Assembly (NCBI GenBank): GCA_018195615.1
Contig: JAGTPG010000002.1
Location: 5,821,501 to 5,885,500, forward strand
DNA from: Streptomyces tuirus
Lineage (GTDB): Bacteria > Actinomycetota > Actinomycetes > Streptomycetales > Streptomycetaceae
Direction: 5' to 3'
DNA length: 64,000 nt
Shown here: positions 17,894 to 25,731 of the stretch, in pieces
How the letters are laid out: each line of letters opens with the position of its first letter
Position numbering within the stretch: the first letter of the stretch is position 1
Translations under genes and position numbers: made by a program
The notes under the pieces: model-generated
Told to the model about the DNA's origin: nothing
Seen by the model: the letters and a program-made list of their open reading frames with translations, nothing else
The model's database searches: none

Positions 17894-17933
17894 GCACGGC
17901 CGGGCGACCCGGCCGGGGGCGGTGGGGCGTGGA

Positions 17934-20276
17934 CTACTCGCTCGCGTGGACCAGTTCGATGTCGTGGTCGTCCACACCGGCGCCCGAGACCGTCACCGAC
18001 GCCGCCTGCGGCGGGTACCCGGTCGCGATGACCGTGTACCCGCCGGTGTCCAGGTCGGAGAAGGCGTACGCCCCGTCGTGGCCGGTCCGGGTCGTGGCGA
18101 CCACGTTGCCCGCCGCGTCCACGAGGGTCACCCGCGCGTCGCCCATCGGCGCGCCCCCTCCGCGCACCGTGCCCCGCACCTGCGCGCCGGGTCGCAACCT
18201 AAGCTCGACCCGCGTCGTCCCGGCCCCGCCGATCTCGACGACCTGGGCCAGCGGCCGGTGCTTGGGCGAGTTGACCGCGAGGGTCACGGGACCCGGCACC
18301 AGGCCGGTGACGCTGAACTCACCCAGCACATCGGTGCGTGCGGTGGCCAGTACGTCCCCGCGCACGTCCGTCATGATGACCACGGCATCGGCCACCGGCG
18401 TCCCGCTGTCCGCGGAGCGCACGACACCGGCGAGGCCGCTGGTGCCGCTCAACAGCACGTCGTACGCCAGCGGCTCACCGGCCACGACGATCGTGGAGGC
18501 CTGCGGCTGGTAGCCCTCGGACGAGGCGATCAGGACGTACGAACCGGCGCCGGGGGCGTCCACGCCGTACGATCCGTCGCCCCGCGAGACCGCCCGCCCG
18601 AGCTGCTTCCCGCAGAGCGAGATCAACGTCACAGCGGCCCCGGCGACGGGCGCCCGCTCGGCCCCGAGAACACGGCCCCGCACGGGAAGTCCGGTCATGC
18701 GGCCCGGGACAGAGGCGCTCTCGACGGCCGACTCGTCAACAGCCAGTGCATCAACAGCGGACTCGTCAACAGCCGGTTCATCAACTGCAGATTCATCAAC
18801 AGAAGGTTCATCACGAACCGGTTCATCAAGAACCGGCTCCACACCCGCCGGCCCCTCCGCCACCCGCTGCCGCGGAATGAACGAGGCGACCACGAAGGCG
18901 AGCAGCGCGGCCCCGGCGCCGATGGCCAGGACCACCTTGAACCCGTCCTCGGACGGCAGGGCGGTCCGCCCGAAGGCCGTCGTCATCTGCGCCAGGATCA
19001 CACCGGCCACCGCACTGGCCGTCGACGTACCGATGGACCGCATCAGCGTGTTGAGGCTGTTCGCCGCGCCCGTCTCCGAGGCCGGCACGGCGCCCATGAT
19101 GAGCGCGGGCATCGCACCGTAGGTGAAGCCGATACCGGCGCCGATGACGCATGTGACGAGCACGAAGTGCCAGAGCTCGGACATCAGCACGATGTTCAGC
19201 CCGTACCCGGCGGCCACGACGAGGGCGCCGACCATCAGGGTGATCTTGGGCCCCTTGGCCTTGGACAGGGCGGCGGAGACGGGCGCCGTGGCCATCATGA
19301 CCAGGCCGGACGGGGCCATCGTCAAACCCGCGACCAGCAGCGACTCACCGAGGCCGTAGCCGGTCGCCTCAGGCAACTGCAGGAGCTGCGGAATGACGAG
19401 GGACATCGCGAACATCGCGAACCCCACGGCGATCGAGGCGAGGTTGGTGACCAGCACCTGGCGGCGGGCGGTGGTGCGCAGGTCGACCAGCGGCTCCTTG
19501 ACCCGCAGCTCCCACCAGCCCCATACCAGCAGCACGACGACGGCCGCCGCGAACAGACCGAGCGTGGTGCCGCTGCTCCAGCCCCAGTCGGCACCCTTGG
19601 AGATCGCCAGCAGCAGACAGACGAGCCCCGCCGCCATGCCGATGCCGCCGACCAGGTCGAATCGCCCGCCGGTGCGCACTTCCGACTCCGGCACGACGGC
19701 CGGCACCAGCACGAGGGCGACGGCACCCATTCCGGCCGAGGACCAGAACAGCGCGTGCCAGTCGAAGTTGTCCGCGATCAGCGCTGCGGCGGGCAGCCCG
19801 AGGGCACCGCCGACTCCGAGGGAGGCGCTCATGAGCGCCGTCGCCGAGCCGAGCCGCTCGGCGGGCAGTTCGTCCCGCATGATGCTGATGCCGAGCGGGA
19901 TCACGCCGGAGGCGAGGCCCTGGAGCGCCCGGCCGACGATCATCGGGACGAGCGAGTCGCTGAGGGCGGCGGTCACCGAGCCCGCGACCAGCATGACGAG
20001 GCTGACCAGGAGCATCCGGCGCTTGCCGTACATGTCACCGAGGCGGCCCGTCATGGGCGTGGCGACGGCGGCGGCGAGCAGTGTGGCGGTGACGGCCCAG
20101 GCGCTGTCCGACGCGGGGGCGTTCAGCAGCCGGGGGAGTTCCGGGACGATCGGGATCACCAGGGTCTGCATCAGCGAGACCACGATCCCGCCGAAGGCCA
20201 GGACCGCCACGACGGCGTTGGCCCGCGGAGCCGCGGACCTTCCGTCGCCGGCGGGTCGGGGAAGGGCTTGGGACAT
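17934..20276 (-). CDS. MFS drug transporter with three C-terminal beta-sandwich repeats
   Basis: 780 residues. Residues 20-470 are a 14-helix DHA2-type MFS exporter (GRLGDMYGKRRMLLVSLV, GRALQGLASGVIPLGISIMRD, LGVGGALGLPAAALIADNFDWHALFW). An acidic low-complexity linker with repeated DES/DEPAVDESAVD units follows (about 480-525). Then come three carboxypeptidase-regulatory/Cna-B-like domains of about 80 residues, each with a GxVxxAxxxPVxxAxVTL-type strand pattern and a DGSY/DVLGEF/HDGAYAF turn. Fusion of an exporter to such domains is unusual outside actinobacteria. They may bind substrate or cell-wall material; which side of the membrane they face depends on helix count and is not settled. 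Convergent with rox, 40 bases away. Confidence 0.85.
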   Translation of the reverse strand: MSQALPRPAGDGRSAAPRANAVVAVLAFGGIVVSLMQTLVIPIVPELPRLLNAPASDSAWAVTATLLAAAVATPMTGRLGDMYGKRRMLLVSLVMLVAGSVTAALSDSLVPMIVGRALQGLASGVIPLGISIMRDELPAERLGSATALMSASLGVGGALGLPAAALIADNFDWHALFWSSAGMGAVALVLVPAVVPESEVRTGGRFDLVGGIGMAAGLVCLLLAISKGADWGWSSGTTLGLFAAAVVVLLVWGWWELRVKEPLVDLRTTARRQVLVTNLASIAVGFAMFAMSLVIPQLLQLPEATGYGLGESLLVAGLTMAPSGLVMMATAPVSAALSKAKGPKITLMVGALVVAAGYGLNIVLMSELWHFVLVTCVIGAGIGFTYGAMPALIMGAVPASETGAANSLNTLMRSIGTSTASAVAGVILAQMTTAFGRTALPSEDGFKVVLAIGAGAALLAFVVASFIPRQRVAEGPAGVEPVLDEPVRDEPSVDESAVDEPAVDESAVDALAVDESAVESASVPGRMTGLPVRGRVLGAERAPVAGAAVTLISLCGKQLGRAVSRGDGSYGVDAPGAGSYVLIASSEGYQPQASTIVVAGEPLAYDVLLSGTSGLAGVVRSADSGTPVADAVVIMTDVRGDVLATARTDVLGEFSVTGLVPGPVTLAVNSPKHRPLAQVVEIGGAGTTRVELRLRPGAQVRGTVRGGGAPMGDARVTLVDAAGNVVATTRTGHDGAYAFSDLDTGGYTVIATGYPPQAASVTVSGAGVDDHDIELVHASE

Positions 20277-20308
20277 GGCCGGGCCTCCGTAGGGCCGTCA
20301 GGGACAAC

Positions 20309-20348
20309 GCGACCCGCCAAAGCTAATCCGATTGATTGACTTAAGCAA
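20309..20348 (-). promoter_or_regulatory. Candidate promoter and operator of the MFS gene
   Basis: Read on the minus strand, an AT-rich island contains TTGCTT and, 17 bases on, TAGCTT. The -35 box lies inside a near-palindrome centred on CTTAAG (plus strand TTGACTTAAGCAA, 20336-20348), which looks like a site for a MarR- or TetR-type repressor. No regulator gene is adjacent. Confidence 0.35.
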
Positions 20349-20520
20349 CAGGATGCTGTGAGGGTCCGGTGAGCGCACGGAGAAGACCGGAGCCGGGATC
20401 AGCGGGCCGGGATCAGCGGAGCCGGCGCATCCGGGGACGGCGGCAGCCGCAAGCCGGGCAGACGGGGCAAGCACAATCCAACCGACAGGCAAGGCATAGA
20501 CGGAGGCAGCAAGTCATTCA

Positions 20521-20616
20521 CGGAGGGGACCGGCACGGCATGCGCGGAGGGGACCGGCAAGGCATACGCGGAGGCGACCGGCACGCCACACAGGGAGCAG
20601 ACCGGCACGCCACACA
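20521..20616 (+). repeat. Four-copy 24-base tandem repeat
   Basis: Four consecutive 24-base units start at 20521, 20545, 20569 and 20593, sharing a core like CGGAGGGGACCGGCA. A fifth decayed unit follows. The unit length is a multiple of three; if translated in the frame of the following small gene it gives 8-residue units RGGDRxxx. Confidence 0.85.
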
Positions 20617-20644
20617 CGGGCCGCACGCGCGGCACACTGGCCCC

Positions 20645-20857
20645 ATGTCCTCCCGTCGCAGAAGCTGCCCCGAGTGCCGCCGCGAGATCGCCGTCGTCGC
20701 CGGGCGGTACGCGCGCCACGACCCGCCCGGCGCCCGCGAACACGGCGAACTCACCTCATGCCCGGGCTCCCGCCGTCACGCCCGGCCCGGCCCGGAACAG
20801 CCGTCCCTGGACGGTTACGCGGTACCGGACTTCCCTGGCCAACTGCCCTTGTTCTAG
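20645..20857 (+). CDS. Small CxxC protein of unknown function
   Basis: 70 residues from ATG 20645: a basic N terminus with one CPEC pair (SCPECRREIAVV), a single later Cys, and a hydrophobic end PDFPGQLPLF. It may bind one zinc ion as a dimer, but no family is recognised. The same frame is open upstream to 20369 through the 24-base repeats. I chose the internal ATG because the upstream part is basic low-complexity repeat. The stop overlaps the stop of the next, opposite-strand gene within the palindrome CTAG. Confidence 0.55.
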   Translation: MSSRRRSCPECRREIAVVAGRYARHDPPGAREHGELTSCPGSRRHARPGPEQPSLDGYAVPDFPGQLPLF

Positions 20858-21246
20858 GCGCTTCCCGGGGCCGGGTTCCGCACATCCATCCGCGTGACCA
20901 GCCCGTCCCCGCCGAACCGGTACACGTGCTCCACGGTCTCCTCGGCCCAGCGGTCGCCCGACGCGTCCAGCATCCCGGTCCGTACCGTCGCCACCACCGC
21001 CTCGCCGTCCGAGTCCGGCCGCAGCCCCTCCAGCCGCACGAGGGGATGCCCGGCCGCGAACTGCCGCGCCCAATAGGCGCGTACCTCCTCGCGGCCGTGC
21101 AGCCGTCTCCCGTGCAGCACGTCGGGCCAGTCGACGCCGGGTGCCAGGCAGCGCGCCAGGAACGCCTCGCGTTCGTCGGTCGAGAAGACCTCGTACATCC
21201 GCCGCAACAGCGCCGCACGCTCGCCCGGAACCCCCGCTTCCGGCAT
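20854..21246 (-). CDS. SnoaL-like (NTF2-fold) protein
   Basis: 130 residues with the pattern of small NTF2-fold proteins: the N-terminal helix pair ALLRRMYEVFSTDEREAFLARCLAPGVDWPD, the loop LHGREEVRAYWARQFA, and strands ending EETVEHVYRFGGDGLVTRMDVRNP. Such proteins include polyketide cyclases, isomerases and non-catalytic binders; no active site can be named. The ATG at 21246 lies two bases after the stop of the dehydrogenase-like gene, so both are probably one transcript. Confidence 0.75.
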   Translation of the reverse strand: MPEAGVPGERAALLRRMYEVFSTDEREAFLARCLAPGVDWPDVLHGRRLHGREEVRAYWARQFAAGHPLVRLEGLRPDSDGEAVVATVRTGMLDASGDRWAEETVEHVYRFGGDGLVTRMDVRNPAPGSA

Positions 21247-21248
21247 GC

Positions 21249-21905
21249 TCAGTTGCCTGCCACCGACTTCACGGCCACGGACACCGGAGCGGGCCCGCTG
21301 ATCAGCTCCAGAGTGAGCCCGGCCGTCGCCGAGGTGTCCACCAGCTCCGCCAGCACGGCGGCCACGTCGTCGCGCGGGATCGGGCCGCGGCCCGTGTGCG
21401 CCTCCAGGCGTACGAGACCGGTGCCGGCGTCGTCGGTGAGCTGACCGGGGCGCAGGATCGTCCAGTCGAGGGCGTCCAGACCGCGCACGTACGCGTCCGC
21501 CTCGCCCTTGGCGCGCTGGTACACGTCGAAGATCTCGTCGCCCTCGTGCTGCGGGTCGGCGCCCATGGACGACACGACCACGAAGCGCCGTACGCCCGCC
21601 TTCACCGCCGCGTCCGCGAAGAGGATCGCCGCGGCCTTGTCCACCGTGTCCTTGCGGGCCGCCCCGCTGCCCGGGCCCGCGCCGGCCGCGAACACCGCCG
21701 CGTCGGCACCCCGCAGCCGCTCCGCGACCTCGTCCACGGACGCCGACTCCAGGTCGAGCACGACCGGTTCCGCACCGGCCTCCCGCAGATCGTCGGCCTG
21801 TTCGGCCTTGCGGATGATCCCCGCTACCTCGTCTCCGCGCGCGGCGAGCAGCCGCTCCAGCCGCAACGCGATCTGACCATGACCACCAGCGATGACAATG
21901 CGCAT
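21249..21905 (-). CDS. NAD(P)-binding atypical short-chain dehydrogenase
   Basis: 218 residues with a Rossmann N terminus MRIVIAGGHGQIALRLERLL (GxxGxxG form) and a serine motif VVVSSMGAD. YQRAKGEADAYVR follows and resembles the YxxxK of SDR enzymes. The end matches NmrA/YwnB-like atypical SDRs, which often bind NAD(P)H without known chemistry. ATG 21905 is chosen because the open frame upstream runs into the amidohydrolase gene. Confidence 0.82.
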   Translation of the reverse strand: MRIVIAGGHGQIALRLERLLAARGDEVAGIIRKAEQADDLREAGAEPVVLDLESASVDEVAERLRGADAAVFAAGAGPGSGAARKDTVDKAAAILFADAAVKAGVRRFVVVSSMGADPQHEGDEIFDVYQRAKGEADAYVRGLDALDWTILRPGQLTDDAGTGLVRLEAHTGRGPIPRDDVAAVLAELVDTSATAGLTLELISGPAPVSVAVKSVAGN

Positions 21906-22031
21906 GCCTTCGACCGTACGCCCGGACGCCCCCGCCCGCCGCACGACTTCGGCCACGCCTCACCACCCACAGCCTCCGGCGCTCCCAGCCTCCGGCACTC
22001 CCAGCCTCCGGCACCGCAGCCTCCCGGCGCG

Positions 22032-23290
22032 CTACGACACCTCCCCCGCCCCTGCCGCGGCAGCCCCAGCTCCACCGACGCCGCCGAACTGCAGTACTCC
22101 CGCACCGCACTGGTCCGCGCCACCAGGCGTCCCCGGTGCACCACCACCCGGCTGTACCCCAGCGACAACGCCCCGGCCAGCCGGTCCCCGCGCACCGCGA
22201 GCAACTCGGCCGGGAAACCCGCCTCCACCCGCACCTCGGGCAGCCCCAGCACCGCCCGCGCCGACCCGCTCACCGCGTCGTACGCCTCTTCGGGTGACAG
22301 CCCGTTGCGCGAGGCCAGCAGGAACGCCGCCTCCAGCGGGTCGCCTCGCCCCACCGGGTTCGACACGTCCCGCAGCGCCCCGCTCCCGGCGGCCACCCGG
22401 ACCCCGGCCGCGCGCAGCAGCCGTACCGGAGCCGCGCCCCGCCGGTCCACGCCACCGCAGCCGCCCTGTGGGAGGCACACCACCGTCACCCCGGCCGCCG
22501 CCAGCTGGTCCGCGGTGCGCGAGGCCACCTCGGAGGGCAGCCGGCCGAGATCGCCGCACGGGCTGAGCGTCACCCCGGGGCGCAGCCCGCCCGCCATCGC
22601 CGCGAGCCGGGCCAGCCGCGCCGGATCCCCGGCGTCCGTGTGCAGGTCGACCGGGCAGCCGTGCTCGGAGGCCACCTCCAGGACCGCTTCCACGTACCCC
22701 GTCGGGTCCGGGTCGAGGTCCGGCCGGCCGCCCACCACCGAGGCGCCCATCTTCACCGCGTCCCGCAGCACCGACAGTCCGTCCGCCCCGGCCACCCCGG
22801 TCAGCACCCGGGGCATCGCGACGGTGGTCAGCTCGGCCAGCCCCCGCAGCGCCCGCCGCGCCTGCAGCACGGCCGCCAGCGCGCCCAGCCCCTGGACGTC
22901 CCCCACCCGCACGTGCGCCCGCATCGCCGTCGCCCCGTGCCCGAGCTGGAGCAGCGCGGCCTCGGTCGCCCGGCGCTGGACGTCCCGGGGCTCGTACGAG
23001 ACGGGCCCCGCGGTGTCGGCGGACAGGGCCGTGTCGGCGTGGGCGTGCGGCTCGGCCGGGGCCGGCAGCAGCAGGTAGCCGCCGAGATCCACCCGCGCTC
23101 CGCACGCGCGCGTGCCGCCCGCGGCCAGGCTGCCGGCCGTGCCGACCGCCTCGATGCGCCCGCCGCCCAACCGGACGTCCACGGTCCGGCCGTCGGTGAG
23201 CCGCGCTCCGCACAGCAGCAGCGACGACGGGTCGGCCGGACCCGGCGAGGACGACGGGGGCGGGGGTGGCTGCGGCTGGCTGTCGGGCAT
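22032..23290 (-). CDS. Amidohydrolase, cytosine-deaminase-like (frameshift at the C terminus)
   Basis: TIM-barrel metal-dependent hydrolase. Visible: the metal motif PAPAEPHAHADTALSAD near residue 80, a second His in CPVDLHTDAGD, and ALRDVSNPVGRGDPLEAAF carrying the usual late Asp. Substrate unknown; deamination of a cytosine- or isoguanine-like base is a possible role. As printed, the frame runs into the dehydrogenase gene. Restoring one base in the C run at 22043-22047 gives the tidy end LPRQGRGEVS and the TAG at 22032-22034. Start ATG 23290 has TGGAG upstream; a GTG at 23335 is an alternative. Confidence 0.75.
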
Positions 23291-23528
23291 CGCGCTCCAG
23301 GGACTCGGGCTGTGCACGCGAGGACGCATGATCACTCAGAGTGAGTCGAGCCTAGGACGGCCTCCCGCCTGTCGCGGGGAGGAGCGAAATAGTCGTACCG
23401 GTGTGGCCCGCCGCTCGGAACGGGAGGCACGTACGAGACGGCTGGGAGGACGGTGTGAGCGTTCGGCGCGGGTGCCCCGAAACGGATTTGGGTGAACGGC
23501 TGCCGAGCGTGTAATGTCTTCATCGCTC

Positions 23529-23601
23529 GCCCCAATAGCTCAGTCGGCAGAGCGTCTCCATGGTAAGGAGAAGGTCAACGGTTCGATTCCGTTTTGGGGC
23601 T
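23529..23601 (+). tRNA. tRNA-Thr (anticodon GGT)
   Basis: Acceptor GCCCCAA pairs with TTGGGGC. The anticodon stem TCTCC/GGAGA closes the loop ATGGTAA. T arm ACGG-TTCGATT-CCGT. Discriminator T. No encoded CCA. Confidence 0.97.
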
Positions 23602-23647
23602 CTGGTGTGAACGGTTCCCGCCGCGAGGCGGGGTTCGATCGCATCGC

Positions 23648-23720
23648 AGCGGTGTAGCTCAGTCGGTAGAGCAAGCGGCTCATAATCGCTGTGTCACCGG
23701 TTCAAGTCCGGTCACCGCTA
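23648..23720 (+). tRNA. tRNA-Met (anticodon CAT, elongator)
   Basis: Acceptor AGCGGTG pairs perfectly with CACCGCT, which argues against initiator tRNA. The anticodon loop is CTCATAA on the stem AGCGG/TCGCT. T arm ACCGG-TTCAAGT-CCGGT. It lies 46 bases after tRNA-Thr, probably on one transcript, with rpmG 89 bases on. Confidence 0.96.
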
Positions 23721-23809
23721 CTGACAGTAGCCGATTGCGGGGTCGGTCCTTCGATCGGCTACTCTTTCTTGCGTTAATTCATTCCATCCGTTCGTCAAGG
23801 AGCACTCAC

Positions 23810-23974
23810 GTGGCTGCCACCGACGTCCGCCCGAAGATCACGCTGGCCTGCGTGGAGTGCAAGGAGCGGAACTACATCACCAAGAAGAACCGGCGTAACA
23901 ACCCGGACCGTCTTGAGATGAAGAAGCACTGCCCGCGTTGCAACGCGCACACCGCGCACCGCGAGACGCGATAA
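23810..23974 (+). CDS. rpmG: 50S ribosomal protein L33 (zinc-binding form)
   Basis: 54 residues from GTG 23810: MAATDVRPKITLACVECKERNY, then LEMKKHCPRCNAHTAHRETR. The two Cys pairs (CVEC and CPRC) mark the zinc-binding C+ paralogue. Streptomyces usually also carry a Cys-less form that replaces it under zinc starvation by Zur control; no Zur box was recognised here. A strong hairpin follows. Confidence 0.95.
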   Translation: MAATDVRPKITLACVECKERNYITKKNRRNNPDRLEMKKHCPRCNAHTAHRETR

Positions 23975-23985
23975 ATCAGGCTCGT

Positions 23986-24023
23986 ACGCGAGGCCGTCCC
24001 CGAGTGTCGGGGCGGCCTCGCGT
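23986..24023 (+). terminator. Terminator of rpmG
   Basis: A near-perfect 17-base stem (ACGCGAGGCCGTCCCCGA with TCGGGGCGGCCTCGCGT) and a three-base loop, starting 12 bases after rpmG. Confidence 0.85.
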
Positions 24024-24072
24024 CGTTGAGTCACCCGTACCGTTCAGTAGAGCAATCAGGAGGTACCGGGCC

Positions 24073-24525
24073 ATGGCGCTCGACCAGTCCTTCGTGGGGC
24101 GGACGTACCCGCCCACCGCGCCCTACGAGGTGGGCCGGGAGAAGATCCGTGAGTTCGCCGAGGCGGTCGGGGATGCCAACCCGGCGTACACGGACGCGGA
24201 GGCCGCCAAGGAGCTCGGCCACCCCGACGTCATCGCTCCGCCGACCTTCGTCTTCTCGATCACCTTCAAGGCCGCCGGTCAGGTGGTCCAGGACCCCCAG
24301 CTCGGTCTGGACTACAGCCGGGTGGTGCACGGCGACCAGAAGTTCGCCTACCGCCGCCCCGTCCGCGCCGGCGACCGGCTCACGGTCACCTCGACCATCG
24401 AGGCCATCAAGTCCCTCGCGGGCAACGACATCCTGGACATCCGCGGCGAGGTCCACGACGAGGCCGGCGAGCACGTCGTGACCGCCTGGACCAAGCTCGT
24501 GGCCCGTGCGGCCGAGGAGGCGTGA
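24073..24525 (+). CDS. HadA-like MaoC dehydratase subunit
   Basis: 150-residue hot-dog-fold protein of the FAS1/MaoC N-terminal dehydratase family. It lacks the catalytic Asp-His pair of hydratase 2: the corresponding region is VGDANPAYTDAEAAKELG. In mycobacteria the same arrangement (rpmG, then a non-catalytic HadA or HadC subunit with catalytic HadB, then secE-nusG) makes the fatty-acid-synthase-II hydroxyacyl-ACP dehydratase. Here the partner follows eight bases downstream. ATG 24073 has AGGAGG upstream. The exact acyl substrate in Streptomyces is not known to me. Confidence 0.85.
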   Translation: MALDQSFVGRTYPPTAPYEVGREKIREFAEAVGDANPAYTDAEAAKELGHPDVIAPPTFVFSITFKAAGQVVQDPQLGLDYSRVVHGDQKFAYRRPVRAGDRLTVTSTIEAIKSLAGNDILDIRGEVHDEAGEHVVTAWTKLVARAAEEA

Positions 24526-24533
24526 GCGATCCC

Positions 24534-24961
24534 ATGACGGCGAAGATCTCCTACTCCGACGTCGAGGTCGGCACCGAACTCCCCGCACAGACGTTCCCCG
24601 TGACCCGCGCCACCCTGGTGCAGTACGCGGGTGCCTCCGGCGACTTCAACCCGATCCACTGGAACGAGAAGTTCGCCAAGGAGGTGGGCCTTCCGGACGT
24701 CATCGCGCACGGCATGTTCACCATGGCCGAGGCGATCCGCGTGGTCACCGACTGGGCCGGCGACCCGGGCGCCATCGTCGAGTACGGCGTCCGCTTCACC
24801 AAGCCCGTCGTCGTCCCGAACGACGACCAGGGGCCGCGATCGAGGTCGCCGGCAAGGTCGCGGCCAAGCTCGACGACAACACGGTCCGCGTGGACCTGAC
24901 GGCGACCAGCGCCGGGCAGAAGGTGCTGGGCATGTCGCGGGCGGTCGTACGGCTGGCCTGA
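24534..24961 (+). CDS. HadB-like MaoC dehydratase, catalytic subunit (frameshifted)
   Basis: 142 residues after correction. Carries the hydratase-2 motif ASGDFNPIHWNEKFAKEVGLPDVIAHGMFTM with catalytic Asp37 and His42, so this is the active partner of the preceding subunit. It would dehydrate 3-hydroxyacyl-ACP or -CoA. One G is missing in the run at about 24829-24833 (after PNDDQG); with it the protein ends KVLGMSRAVVRLA at TGA 24959-24961. A hairpin follows immediately. Confidence 0.87.
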
Positions 24962-24975
24962 GACGGTGACGCGAG

Positions 24976-25010
24976 GTAAGGGGCGCTCTCCATGGTGGGG
25001 CGCCCCTTAC
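24976..25010 (+). terminator. Terminator of the dehydratase pair
   Basis: Inverted repeat GTAAGGGGCG / CGCCCCTTAC separated by 15 bases, 14 bases after the stop. The loop itself can partly pair. Confidence 0.75.
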
Positions 25011-25041
25011 TCGTACGCGTTCACCGGCCACCGCTTGACGT

Positions 25042-25063
25042 AGTTAGTGATTGAGTACTAACT
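25042..25063. promoter_or_regulatory. TetR operator, site 1
   Basis: Palindrome with perfect 7-base arms AGTTAGT and ACTAACT around GATTGAGT, seven bases before the tetR ATG. A near copy stands before the efflux gene (25682-25703), which identifies it as the regulator's own binding site. Confidence 0.8.
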
Positions 25064-25070
25064 TATTTTC

Positions 25071-25639
25071 ATGGCCAGGATGAGTGCAGAGGAGAGGCGC
25101 GAGAGCGTCATCCGCGCGGCGACGACCGAGTTCGCGCGGGCGGCTACCACGGCACATCGACCGAGGCGATCGCCCGGCGCGTCGGCGTCTCGCAGCCGTA
25201 CCTCTTCCGGCTCTTCCCGGGCAAGAAGGCGATCTTCCTGGCGGCGGCGCAGCGGTGCGTGGAGGACACCATCCGCACCTTCGCGGAGGCGTCCGAAGGG
25301 CTCGAAGGCGAAGAGGCCCTGCATGCGATGGGGAACGCGTACACCAAGGTCATCGAGGAGCACCCTGAGCGGCTCCTGATGCAGATGCAGATGTACGTCG
25401 CCGTGAAGGCCGCCGAGGAAGAGGGTGACCACGAGTTCGGCGAGTCGGTGCGTGCCGGCTGGATGCGACTGTGGGACACCGTCCATGTTCCGCTGGGCGC
25501 CGACGTCGGCGAGACGACGGTCTTCATGGCGTACGGGATGCTCATCAACTGCCTGGTGGCCATGGGATTCCCGGCCGACCACCGCGTCTGGGAAGGGATG
25601 TACCCCTCGGCGCGCCGCACGGGCCGGCTGGAGCACTGA
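25071..25639 (+). CDS. TetR-family repressor of the adjacent efflux gene (frameshifted)
   Basis: 189 residues after adding one G at about 25138-25142. The N-terminal helix-turn-helix is then normal: RRESVIRAATTEFARGGYHGTSTEAIARRVGVSQPYLFRLFPGKKAIFLAA. The ligand domain is about residues 60-189. It should repress itself through site 1 and the MFS pump through site 2, with release by a small molecule probably exported by the pump; this is the standard arrangement, not shown directly. Confidence 0.88.
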
Positions 25640-25681
25640 TGAGGAAGGGCGCGGATTTCCGCGCATCTTCATGACCGCAAA

Positions 25682-25703
25682 AGTTAGTAATCAATAACTA
25701 ATT
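25682..25703. promoter_or_regulatory. TetR operator, site 2
   Basis: AGTTAGT and ACTAATT around AATCAATA: the same design as the site before tetR, with 6 of 7 arm positions paired. It lies 28 bases before the MFS ATG in an AT-rich island. Confidence 0.8.
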
Positions 25704-25731
25704 GATCATCGCAGACACTCCTGGGGGAGCG

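Noticed and set aside
17685..20339. An 884-codon open frame opposite the MFS transporter
   Set aside because: Arg/Gly/His-rich shadow frame; the minus-strand frame gives a clear membrane transporter with family motifs.
21824..22031. C-terminal extension of the amidohydrolase overlapping the dehydrogenase gene
   Set aside because: Composition turns Cys/Arg/Gly-rich exactly after a C run; one added C gives a normal stop at 22032 and removes the overlap.
15844..23290. An integrated SLP1-like element
   Set aside because: No integrase, excisionase, replication or transfer genes and no visible duplicated tRNA end; only the attachment site context is present.
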